Below, in pieces: positions 34,638 through 46,600 of a stretch of DNA of 64,000 nucleotides (position 1 is its first letter; each line of letters begins with the position of its first letter). Below the pieces are notes generated by a model. That model saw nothing but the letters and a program-made list of their open reading frames with translations. It searched no databases and was not told the DNA's origin. The DNA is from Chelonoidis abingdonii (taxonomy: Eukaryota; Chordata; Testudines; Testudinidae): positions 1,697,825 to 1,761,824 of the forward strand of contig NC_133770.1 of the NCBI RefSeq assembly GCF_003597395.2. Direction: 5' to 3'. The position numbers were made by a program, and so were the translations under genes.

Positions 34638-37600
34638 GTGAGTGCCCGCTCCTGCGTCGCGGCGCGCCTGGAGACCCCCGGTCGGGCTGTGCGGCAGGGA
34701 GACGCGCCTCTGTTGCCCGGGCGGGCTGCGCCCGGCATCGCTGGGCGAGTCGCGCTGCGCCAGCAAATGGGCCCATCGCCATGCTCCCCGGGGCTGCAAG
34801 TGCGTGGGCTCTGCGGGGAGGCTGAATCTTCGCGCACCGCGCAGGACCCCGCGGCAGAGCCCTATCCGGGGGGTGCGGCACGTTTGGCCCGACTCGCCCC
34901 GGGGCCGAACGGGGGTGCAACGGGCTGGCGGGGGGCGAGCGAGCGGGCCAAGGCACCCCACGGACACAATGGCTGCCGCAGGCAGCTGCGCCGAGGGGTC
35001 CCCGAGCCCCCCCCCCGCTCGCATAGCCACCAGCTCTACCAGCGCTTCGCCGTGTTCGCTCGGCCCGTCCGCTCCCCGCAAACCGCGTTGCTCCGTCGGC
35101 GGGCCTCCGCACGAGCGAATGTTTCAGGAGAGGGAAAAACGTGATTTGTTGATTAGTGGGGGGGGGGGGCAGAGGGGCTGGGCCAGACTCCTCCGCCGGT
35201 GGGAACAGGACCAACTCCATCCATGGTGGCCAAGCTCCCTGGATTGGCACCAGCCGAGGATCGGCCCTGGTCCTGCGATTGGAGCTGCTGGCGTGGAGCC
35301 AGTTGCCGGATCGGGCTGTCCCTGAACGCCCTTGTCGCCTCCAGGCCCCCTGACCTGGCCCTGCTTTGAGCAGGGGTGGGACTGGTACCCCCTGAGATTC
35401 TGTGAGGTGCAGAGGGTAGAAGAGGAGGGAGCAAGATGTGCATGTGACAATAATAGTCTCGCTTCCTCTGGAAATCCGCCCCGTCCTGCTGGGCTGGGTC
35501 CTGGGCAGGCCCGGCTCTGTGCCGCCCGCCAGTCGCTGGCGGAGGGAGATAAAGGTTTGGGTCTAGATTTGACATAAGGCCCCGAGGGATGATGAGAAAC
35601 GAAGGGGGGGGGCCATGCTGCCAGCAGCCTCACGTGATCAAAAATCATGAGTCAGGCTGCAAAGCACCATGGGATTGGCTTAAAAGCCCTGAGTGTCTTT
35701 TAAACCTCGGGTTGGTTTGATTTGCGTCCTATCCTTTACGGTGTCCTGGCTTCACATTGTCAAGCTTTTCTTCACAATCCGTGAAAGCGGAGATTCTCCT
35801 GCAGCCTCTGGGGCTTTAAACAAACACGGCAAAGATCACGAGGCTCGTGATGGACTCATGAGAGGTGGCAGCCCTGGGGAGGGGAGAGCACCGCAGAGGC
35901 CATATGATGGCTGGGCAACTGGCAAGCTGTGTGTGTTTACTCTGGGGATTACAGCCATCTGCGCCAGCCCAAACGCCTTCTGGCAGCAGGGTAAAGACTC
36001 TCCGCTGCTGTTCGCCCCAGTACTGTTTGCCCGACCTGGAGACGGTGACTTCTCCGACTTTGGCCATCAAGGGGTTGTCTTGCAAGAGGGTTTAAACAAA
36101 GCCAGAGACGATCGCCGAGTGTGCAAATCGTTCCCGTTTCAGTGCTGCCGTGTCCTCTTGCTCCCCTGCTCCTGTTTGTCTGTTTCAGCCTCTTGCTGCC
36201 TCTGGTCCTGCACTTAGGCCCTGCTCCCACAACTTGCTGTGAAGCAACTGGCTTGTGTGGGGCTCCGTGCAGGCCCAGAGGTCGGCCGCTCCCGACAGGT
36301 TGCCGTACCGGGGTCCTAGGGTCTGAGCCATCTGGCGCAGGGACCAGGTTCTTGTTTCGCGGGGCATCCTGCACCCGACACTGCAAAAAGAATAACAACG
36401 TGCTAATGGCCTGTGTAACCGGTGCAGACAGGGCTCGACAATTCCCCTATTTCTTTACTTTGGTTTTTAAAATGACGCTGTTAAAATGGGGGTGTGTGCG
36501 CCCAGGATAAAGGCAGGGGTGGTGAGCAGCCATAGACCTTTTGAAGTGTCAGAATCATAGAATTTATGGCCGGAAGAGACAAGCTGAGCATCTGCGATAT
36601 CAGACCAGAGCATTGCAGCCCACAGGAGACTAGACTGAGGGGCCCCAGTGCCCGTGGGCACCCCAGAGTCAGGGAAATGCTGAAGTGAGACACCCTGATG
36701 ATCCTGGCAAGGGACCAGCACCCACAGGCTGCAGAGGAAGGCAATGCGCCCCATCCCCCAGGGTGACTGCCAATCTGTGTGTGTGTGGGGGGAATACTTC
36801 CGCACTCTGCACATGGCGATGAGTTAAACCCCAAATATGTGGGCACGAACCAGCCAGTGCAGCAAGAGTGAGAACGCTTGGTGCCTCCTTAGCACCCTGG
36901 CTCACCCCCAATGTCCCGTCTCTAGCCATGGCCACCCTGATACTTCAGAGGAAGGAGATTTACAAAGAAATGGAGCGGGCAGAACAACAACTGGCAAACC
37001 CCGAATCCATAGATGCGCATCTCTCCCCATGCAAACAACACCGCAGCCGTGACGTCCACGGGGAGGGAGGTGAGCACAATTCAGCCCCTACGTTGCAAGC
37101 TCCCAGGGGCAGGAACAGTCACTGGATTGATGTGTCTGGAAAGTGCCTAGCTCCCTCCTCTGGCGCTGTGTAAACACTCATCGTAAATAAACAAAAGATG
37201 GAGCTTTCCTTTCGCTGTGAGAGCGAATCTCAGGGCCGGCACTGTTCCTGGTGGGGAGCAGGGTGCAGATACGTCTGAGGATGTCACTGTCTGTTTTCCC
37301 CTAGAGGAGCAGGCAGAGTTAGCAGAATAGCAGCTGGAGCGGGAGGCAGGAGCGAGACAAGCTTGTGGTTTTGCTGGGTGAAGATAAGAATGGCTGGAAT
37401 CTGTGAAATGCTCCACTTGGCTTCAGATCAGGACGAATTTTAACCCCCGTTAGCGTGTGTCCCCCTCACCTACTGCATTACCAGCTGGAGCCGTAGTCCT
37501 GCCTTCCAGGAGTGCACAGACAATCCAGGAAGTTTTGGGAAAGTGTCGGGGGCAATTTCCTGGTCCAAGTGCTGGAGGAACCAACTAGGGGCAGAGCTCT

Positions 37601-40600
37601 TCTAGACCTGCTGCTCACAAACAGGGAAGAGTTAGTAGGGGAAGCAAAAGTGGATGGGAACCTGGGAGGCAGTGACCATGAGATGGTCGAGTTCAGGATC
37701 CTGACACAAGGAAGAAAGGAGAGCAGCAGAATACGGACCCTGGACTTTGACTCCCTCAGGGAACTGATGGACAAGATCCCCTGGGAAAATAACATGAGGG
37801 GGAAAGGAGTCCAGGAGAGCTGGCTATATTTTAAAGAATCCTTATTGAGGTTACAGGAACACAAAACCATACTCAGCCCGATGTGTAAGTAAGACCATAG
37901 TATAATATGGCAGTGATCAGCTTGGCTTAACAGTGAAATCCTGCTGATCCTAATACGCATAAAAAGAACTACACAGACCAGGAAAGACTGGTGACAAATG
38001 ACCAAGCGAGAGTATAAAAATATATGCTCAGGCGCAGGGACTGGGATCAGGAAGGCCAAATCACACTTGGAAGATGCGCTACAAGAGATGTTAAGAGCAA
38101 AGAAGGGCTTTTCTCAGTAAGTTACACAGAAGAATAGTCAATGAAAATGTGGCACCTTACTGGAATAGGGGGTAGCAAGCCAGGATCTAGAGGATGTGGA
38201 AGAGCAATGTGCTCAATGGATTTTATGTGCCTCTTTTCACAAACAAGGTCAGCTCCCAGATTGCGCACATGGTCAGAACTAGTATGGGAGGGTGTGACTC
38301 ACCCTCTGCTGGTTATGAGAAGGAGTTGTTGGACCGTTAGAAGCGGATAAGCGACATGTTGCATGGGGCCTGGATCGCGGTGGCAATCCGAAGGGTCTAA
38401 AGGAGTTGGCAGATGGTGATTGCGGAGCCATTGAGCATTATCAATCGCATGCTGATCGGGGGGAGGCCCAGATGACGAAAAAAAAGCACTGGGCCCATAC
38501 TTTAAAAAAGGAAGAGGGAGATCCGGGAACTACAAAAGACCAGTCAGCCTACCTCAGTCCCTGAAAAATCTATGGAGCAGGTCTCTCAAGAAAAACAATT
38601 CTGAAGACTGAAGGAGAGGAAAGTGATACAGGAACAGTCTAGCAGTGATCACAAGTTGGGAATCAATACCTTGAACAACGCCTAATTGCCTCTATGATGT
38701 AGATAACGGGTCTAGTGGATGAGGAAAGCAGTGGATGTGTATAGTCCCTTGACTTTAGCAAAGAATTTGAATGACAGTCTCTCCAGCGAGATGCTTGCCA
38801 AACAAGTTAAAAGTAGTATGGGATTGAATTGGACTAATAAGGTGGATAGGAAGAGCTGGCTATATGCCGACAGCTCAATGACAGTTGACGAAACTGCTCC
38901 ATTGTCAGTTGCAGCGGATCAAGTGGAAGTGCCCCAAGGTTGGTCTCATGGGCCAGTTTCTGTTTCACATCATTCTTCGTTAACCGATACTGGAGGAATG
39001 GTGGACTGCAACCCTCAGCAAGTTTGCAGATGACACTAAAACTGGGAGCAGTGCGTAGTATGACTTGAGGGTCCGGGAATAGGGATTCCAAGTGAGGCGC
39101 ATCTCGAGAGAATTTAGAAGGACTGGTGCCAAAGAAACCGATGAGGGTCAACAGAGACAAGTGAGAGAGAGTCCGCACTTAGGACGGAAGAAAAAAATCC
39201 CATTCACTCTGTTACTGTCTGGGGACTGACTGGATAAGCAAGCAGTTCTGCAGAAAAGTGAACCTAGGAGTTTACAGTGGACGATAAGCTGAAACATCCA
39301 CAGTGGTGTCTTGTGCGGAGAAGCATACGGCTTGTTGGGCTGTATAAGTAGGGCACTGCCAGCAGAAAAGAAAAAGATCCTGAGGGATGTATTCACATCC
39401 TCTAATTCGGGACTTGGGAGGTGCCTCACTGAGAGAACGGCCCAGAGTTTTGGGCCCCACAACTAGAAGCAGGTAAGGTAAACAGTTGGAAAGAATCCAG
39501 CGGAGGGCAATCAAAATGATTTGGGGGCTGAGAGCACATGACCTTCTGAGGAGAGGCTGAGGAAGCGGGATGTTTAGTGCAGAGGAGAAGAATGAGGGGG
39601 GATTTGATAAGCATGCTTTCAACTGATCAAAGGGGCTTCCAAAGAGGATGGATCTAAGACTGTCTCAGGTGGCAGATGACAGCTACAAGGAGCTAATGGT
39701 CGCAAGTTGCAGTGGCGGGAGGTCTAGGTTGGATATGTAGTGAGAAACACTATTTCACTAGGAGGGCGGTGAAGCACGTGGGAATGGGTTCCCTAGGGAG
39801 GTGGTGGAATCTCCTTCCTTAGAGGTTTTTAAGGTCAGGCTTGACAAAGCCCTGGCTGGGATGATTTAGTTGGGGATTGGTCCTGCTTTGAGCAGGGGGT
39901 TGGACTAGATACCTCCTGAGGTCCCTTCCAGCCGTGATATTCTATGATTCCCTAGTTTTGCTGAGAGAGTTGGGTGCACCTGTGAGGTTGGCCACCAAGA
40001 GCAACTGGTCTCCTGCGAGGAAACAAACCAGCATACACTATAACTCAGGATACTCTGTTCCCTCCAGCCACAGGGCAAAATCCTGCCTTGACTTCCAGCC
40101 CCTGATTCCAACAAGCCTGCTGGGTGTGCTATGGTCAGCACAGAATTTGGGCCATCATCCCAGGCTAGATTCTCTGTCTTGTATTTTTACTAGGCAGCTA
40201 TTCTGGTGCTCTCGTGTGATAAAAGCAGGGAAGCTGAGCCGGCTATGAGCAGCACTGGGACATGTGCACACCCTTGGCTCTGTGTGTCTCTGGGAAGTGT
40301 CTGTGTTTTACTGGGGTTGGGCGGTGGGTTAAAGGCACAAAGCTGCCCCCACCACACTCCTGAGGCAGCTGGTGATATTCCCGGAGGATGCCGCATGCAG
40401 AGACTTTACTGGGTGTAGAAATGGTCCAAGGAAAATCAAAATTAAAACCCTTTTTCCACATCATTTCTTCCCTGGATTCAAATATGTGATATTGAAAATC
40501 GTGAGGCTGTTCTAGGGAGACCAGCCATCCGAGGAGATGGGAGAAGAGCTCATGCGCTTTGGGAATCGTCTGTCTAGGTGCTGTCGTATCCGATGGGTTT

Positions 40601-43600
40601 CAAACGTCTCCATTGCTAGCCAGGAATCGAGGCTCTAGAAATCCGGCTTCATCCTGTTACCCACCCCCTGTCTTGCTGGGCTCTCCCAGTAAGAGTTATT
40701 GCGATGAGTCGGGAAGGGAGCATGGATCTCACAGCTCCGGGGCAGCATGGAGGGTGTGTCGGTCTCCGAGCTCTAGCCCCTGTTCTCCTGGCTGCTCTGC
40801 CTGACACCCGTGTTCCTCTCATGTTCCTTCTGCTTTGCATTGCTGGCTGGCGCGAAGCAGAGCCCACGTGTGACTCTGGCACAGATCAGGACACGGGGTG
40901 GCAGCCAATTGGCCAGAGTTCTGGCTTAGGCTGGCGGCGGGACCGTGAGCGAAGGAGAAGGGAGGCAGTAAGGTGCTCTGCTGGGGATGCCTGTGAGATG
41001 GATGGGGCGTCTGGATTTATTTAACGGCTTTGTGAGTGATGGAGGAGGGTGAACGCGGCATGGGCTACATTCACTGCTGCTGACCTGGGAGAGGTTGGAG
41101 AACCAGCGAGAAATGACACAAAGGGGTCTTTGAGATGCAAGTTTGGGGAAGGCCAAGCAGAGTGTGAGTGTCCCATGGGGCTGTGCGGCACGATCTCTGC
41201 CGGCGGGTGGAAAGTCAGCATCCCGGGCCCTGAGGAGCCAGTCTGCTCTGGAGGGATGACACAGGGAGAAGTGGCTCCTGAGGGCATGGTAGGAGCCGGG
41301 GAAATGCCCCAGGGAGTTCACCAGTAACAGAGCTCGGGTGTTTCTGGTTCGTCTCATTGCCCTCGTGCTGAATTCCCCTGTGGCTTGCCTGGTGCCCCAG
41401 GAGCTCGGCCATGGCTGCGTGCCGTACGTTCGGGGAGGGGGAGGGACTGTTGCACTGGGTCAGGCCAGGGGCCCTGTGGTGCGGGGTCTGACTGTGGCCA
41501 GTTGTTCCAAAGGAAGGGGTAAGAACTCTGAGGGGGCAGCGATGGGATCACCAGTCCCAGGGGGTGCTGGGATTTAAAGAGGGAAATCGCATGGTGCCGG
41601 GAAGGGGGCAGGGGAAGGTAGGCACTAGAGAGGGTTGAGCACAGCACAGTTGTGGGCGTGGGCAGGGGGCGACACTGGGGAGCACACGGCCCTGGGTTAC
41701 CGGGACCCCAATGCATGGGGAGTTCAAATCCTCACACTGAGAACAAACCCCTCGTCCTCACCGCCTGGCCTGAGCTCGTGGAGGAACCGTGTCTCTGGTT
41801 AAAGGCAGATGCTGCCTGGGAATTGGGTTCTGGATCATTCCTGCCACGCCCTGGGTGACCTGGGAGGCCCAGAACGTGACTCGTCTTTCCCTTGGGCAGG
41901 CTCCGGTGGCCTCGACGCGGAAAGCCCATCTCAGATGGAGCGAGGGAACAGGCTGCGTGTGGGCGAGCGCAGGGAGAGGAGAGAGAGGGGAACGCCTGAC
42001 ACCTGTGGCACAGGTCAGTGGTGCGTTGAGCCCCCCCCGGACTGCTCAGCAGGAAACCGGTCGCTCTCGCTTTACCGACTCCACGCCATGGAGAGCCCAC
42101 CCTGCCCCGAACAGCCCATTCCCTGCCCCGCAGCGCTCACACTTGCATCTTCTTTCCAGTTGGAACGTTTCTAACTTCAGCTTCCAGCCCCCGTGTGTTG
42201 TTTGCCATGGCTTGAACGGCTCCCTGAGGACAGAGGGGCTCCGAGAGCTCGGCGGCGTCACGTCTGAACCTGCTTTTGGTTGAAAAGTATCTGCCAGTGC
42301 TGGTGCCCCAGGAACCAGACTGTGACTCTCTGTCCTTGCAGGTTCTGCTGACCTCAGACCCCAGGTGTTTATTAAAACTGAGCAGGAAGAGGAGCCATGC
42401 ACGGGGGAGCCCCCAGAGCAGAGAGATAGAGGAATTCTCCATGCCCCTGGCACAGGTGAGTGCTGCAAAATTCCACCTGGGGTTGACCAGGCAAAGGGAG
42501 GCCAGGAAGAGCCAGGATCTTGGGGAAACCCGTATAAACTGCTGCAATCAGGCTGCCTGTGTCCTGCCAGCTGTTTCTGACCATAGAAGGGCCCCAGACC
42601 GCGCGAGCTGCACCAGAAGTGGATCAAAGCCACGTGTGCTTGGAGCTGCAGGGTTGCTACCAGCACCGGAGCCTTTGCCACAGACGGGAAGCTGGGATTG
42701 ACTGGGAGCTAGACAAGTTGAGCAGATGTAGGGGCTCGTCGAGCAGCAGCCGGGACCCAGAGCAAGGCGTGACCCCTCCTTGAGGAGTGCGGTCGTGGGA
42801 TGTGGGCCCATCCCCAGGAAGTGGGTCTGAGCCCCTGGCATAGGGACGCCTCGTGCGGCGGGTCTGGCTCTCCTGACCAAAGGGCCCCGGTGCTCTCTGG
42901 AGAAATAAGCGTTATTTGTCTGCCCTGGGCCGGGAAAGGACGGGCACAAACTATTCCCCACGCAAGAACCTCAAAGTTCCAGTCCAGGTTCCCCAGCCGG
43001 GGGCTGTTCAGCGCAGAGTCTCCCAGGGTTAGTCCAGCCCAGGACTACCCCAGCTTGTCCCAAGGACCCAAGGGGACCCAGGACATGATTCCTTCTCCCC
43101 TTCTCTCTCTTTCCCCCTCCCAGGCGCAGGCTGGCCTGACGTGAAGCATGAGATTGTGGTGAAAGTTGAGCCAGATGATGAGTCATATGTGGGGTATCCC
43201 CAGGACCTGGGGGACCGAGACCTCCCCTGCTACCCCTGCACTGGTGAGTGATGCTAACCCCCCCAGGTCCAGCCCGGTTAAATGCTGGTCAGGGCTGGCT
43301 GCGCTCGGCACCCCTACGTCCCCCTGTAAAAGGAGGCGCAGACACTTCCCAGCCAGGCAAGGCCAGGCCCTGCCCTGCAGCTCTCCCCATCTAGGTCCGG
43401 GAAGAGCCGAGGCGGCTGNNNNNNNNNNNNNNNNNNNNNNNNNNNNNNNNNNNNNNNNNNNNNNNNNNNNNNNNNNNNNNNNNNNNNNNNNNNNNNNNNN
43501 NNNNNNNNNNNNNNNNNNNNNNNNNNNNNNNNNNNNNNNNNNNNNNNNNNNNNNNNNNNNNNNNNNNNNNNNNNNNNNNNNNNNNNNNNNNNNNNNNNNN

Positions 43601-46600
43601 NNNNNNNNNNNNNNNNNNNNNNNNNNNNNNNNNNNNNNNNNNNNNNNNNNNNNNNNNNNNNNNNNNNNNNNNNNNNNNNNNNNNNNNNNNNNNNNNNNNN
43701 NNNNNNNNNNNNNNNNNNNNNNNNNNNNNNNNNNNNNNNNNNNNNNNNNNNNNNNNNNNNNNNNNNNNNNNNNNNNNNNNNNNNNNNNNNNNNNNNNNNN
43801 NNNNNNNNNNNNNNNNNNNNNNNNNNNNNNNNNNNNNNNNNNNNNNNNNNNNNNNNNNNNNNNNNNNNNNNNNNNNNNNNNNNNNNNNNNNNNNNNNNNN
43901 NNNNNNNNNNNNNNNNNNNNNNNNNNNNNNNNNNNNNNNNNNNNNNNNNNNNNNNNNNNNNNNNNNNNNNNNNNNNNNNNNNNNNNNNNNNNNNNNNNNN
44001 NNNNNNNNNNNNNNNNNNNNNNNNNNNNNNNNNNNNNNNNNNNNNNNNNNNNNNNNNNNNNNNNNNNNNNNNNNNNNNNNNNNNNNNNNNNNNNNNNNNN
44101 NNNNNNNNNNNNNNNNNNNNNNNNNNNNNNNNNNNNNNNNNNNNNNNNNNNNNNNNNNNNNNNNNNNNNNNNNNNNNNNNNNNNNNNNNNNNNNNNNNNN
44201 NNNNNNNNNNNNNNNNNNNNNNNNNNNNNNNNNNNNNNNNNNNNNNNNNNNNNNNNNNNNNNNNNNNNNNNNNNNNNNNNNNNNNNNNNNNNNNNNNNNN
44301 NNNNNNNNNNNNNNNNNNNNNNNNNNNNNNNNNNNNNNNNNNNTATGGCGAGTGTGCCCAGCATTACGGTGAAGGAGACGGTCCCAACGACCCCTTCTGT
44401 GAGTGGTGCTGGGATCCACTGGGACGGTCATCGGGGGCAGGTGTGAGGGGAAGAACTCAGGGACCCACCTGTAGATTTCTCAAGGTGGCCCCCCTGCTGT
44501 AGCCAGCTCCTGGCACACCCGGCTCCAGTGTCTGACGTTCTGGTTTGCCTACAGGAGTCGCCAGAAGCTGGAGCACCCTGCGGCCTGGGGGACGTGGGGG
44601 GACTTGGGGCAGACTGTAGTAAGTGGGAGGAGGCCAGGATGGGGCCCTGGGGGTATATTCACAGGCAGGGACAGAAGCTCTGAGGTCTCTTGCTGTGTCT
44701 TTCACACACAGACAGACACACTCCAGCCAGTGTTCCCAGGGGCAGTCAAAAGCCAATTTAAAGCTATTTCGCAGGTTCTCCCTCCCCAGCCCGAGTGACC
44801 ACAGGAAACAGTGGGTGAGGGTTTTTCTTTCCTTTGAACAGGTGACGCAAACCCAGAGATTATCGTGAAAGTGGAGCCAGATGATGAGTCGGCCATTGGC
44901 TATCCCCAGGGCCTGAGCGAAGGCAGAATTCCCGGCTACCCCAGCCCAGGTGAGCCGTGTGGATCCCCGGAGCAGGTCCGGGGACGGGAAGAGCTGGAAA
45001 CTCAAGGGGGCCCTGTATGAAATTGGCGAGCCAGGCTCGCTGTGTTGTGCCGTCTCCTGGCACATGGACCCTGCATAGCCACTGGGTGCAGTGGAGCCCA
45101 GAACTGCAAATCTCCCTGCCCTCGTGAGTGAGAGACTGTCCCACTGCAGGCAGGCTGGAGGCTAAGCCCCAGTTTCCTGGGGGCGCTCACGTTAAAGAGA
45201 TTGCCCACTGCAGTGCTGTCAGGAGGCCTGAACTGCCCCCTCAAGGCAGGAGGCAGGTCTCCCCACTGGCCGTCTGCAGCTGGGAGGGATGCGCCCGGGC
45301 CCGGGACTGGTCTGTGCCTGCTGAGTGCTGTCTGACTCGTGACAAGAGAGACCTTGTGAAAATTACCTGAGGGCCTCTGCCTGTGTGCACCGCTTCGGCC
45401 ACGATGCTGACCCAGGGGGGGTGGGGGCAGCCGGCCCTGCCTGCGTGCACCTCTTCAGCTGCAATGGTGCTCCAGTGGGTTGAGGGGAAGCCGTCCCTGG
45501 CTGCGTGCACCTCTTCGGCTGCGACGCTGACCCAGCGGGGTTGTGGAAGCCGGCCCTGGCTGTGTACACCCCCCCCGAGTGACATAAGTGTCGCCGGCTT
45601 AAGCGCTAGTTTGCATAGTGCCATGGTGAGTGGAGACGCTCTCCTGCTACCACCGCTCCGTGAGCTGGTTTTATGATGTTGACAGGGGAGCTCTCCCCCG
45701 TGGGTGCTGCGTGGCCCTGCGAGCTCTCTCATCGCTGTAACACGGCCCCGCGAGCTCCCGCCCCATGGGCGTCATGCGGCCTCACGAGCTCCCCCCATGG
45801 GCATCACACGGCCCTGCGAGCTCTCTTGTTGCTGTAACAGAGCCCCGTGAGCTCCCCCCGTGGGTGTCACGTGGCCCCGCGAGCTCCCCCCTCACCCCAG
45901 TCGCTGTCGCGCGGCCCTGCAAGCAAACTCACAGTTCTATCAGTGCGGTGCCGCTGTAAGCGGGTAAGTGCAGACATGGCCTAAGACTAATAAGAAAATT
46001 GCCTGTTGCCACCTCTGTCCCATGGTGGCAAAGAATCCTGTGGCACCTTATAGACTAACAAACATTTTGGAGCATGAGCTTTCACCCACGAAAGCTTATG
46101 CTCCAAAATGTCTGTCAGTCTTTAAGGTGCCACAGACTAACACGGCTACCCCTCTGATACTTGTCCCATGGTCACGTTCTCTTAGCTGTGGGAAGTGACG
46201 ACATGTGGCTGTGACCCAACCCAGCACGGGCCGAAGGTTGATTTTCCAAGGTACAAATGGGAACGAGGTGCCCACCTGCCATTGATAGTCAGTGCCGCTC
46301 GCTGGAAATTCCCGCTAGTGGGAATGCTGCCTGGCACCCATGGGACCTTCCACTGGTAAGCAGTGCCTGGGAGCAGCTGCTTTGTCGGTTAGCAAGCTCA
46401 GAGGGTGCAGGGCATTAGAGCCCAGAGGGTGCAAGGCAAACGGGTGTGCCACCGAGCGTCTCGGCTCCTGGCACTTAGCTGCATTCTGCGATGAACACTG
46501 GAAATTCCCCTGTCCCCGGCACACGGAATAACCTCTGGCCTCTCTCTTTTCCCCAGCAGGCAATGGGAGCAGGGGTGCCAGCGAGCGGGAGCACCCTGGA

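Larger units (their letters stand above)
34110..35125 (+). promoter_or_regulatory. CpG island, probable promoter of zinc-finger gene 2
   Basis: About 1 kb, very GC-rich and dense in CpG, unlike the sequence on either side. It contains the candidate first coding exon, with a strong donor at 34638. Long frames on both strands here are a consequence of the base composition. Confidence 0.8.
44950..46559 (+). other. Last intron of gene 2, repeat-rich
   Basis: About 1.6 kb holding two minisatellites, remnants of a DNA transposon and a long hairpin repeat. It ends in a tandem 'cagcag' acceptor. Confidence 0.7.

Noticed and set aside
34406..35325. Several frames of 130-250 codons on both strands in the CpG island
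   Set aside because: Low stop density is expected at this GC content. Only the short exon with a matching phase and strong donor was kept.
37512..37892. Host gene of 126 codons
   Set aside because: The motifs are those of the CR1 ORF2 endonuclease domain and the sequence is continuous with a CR1 element.
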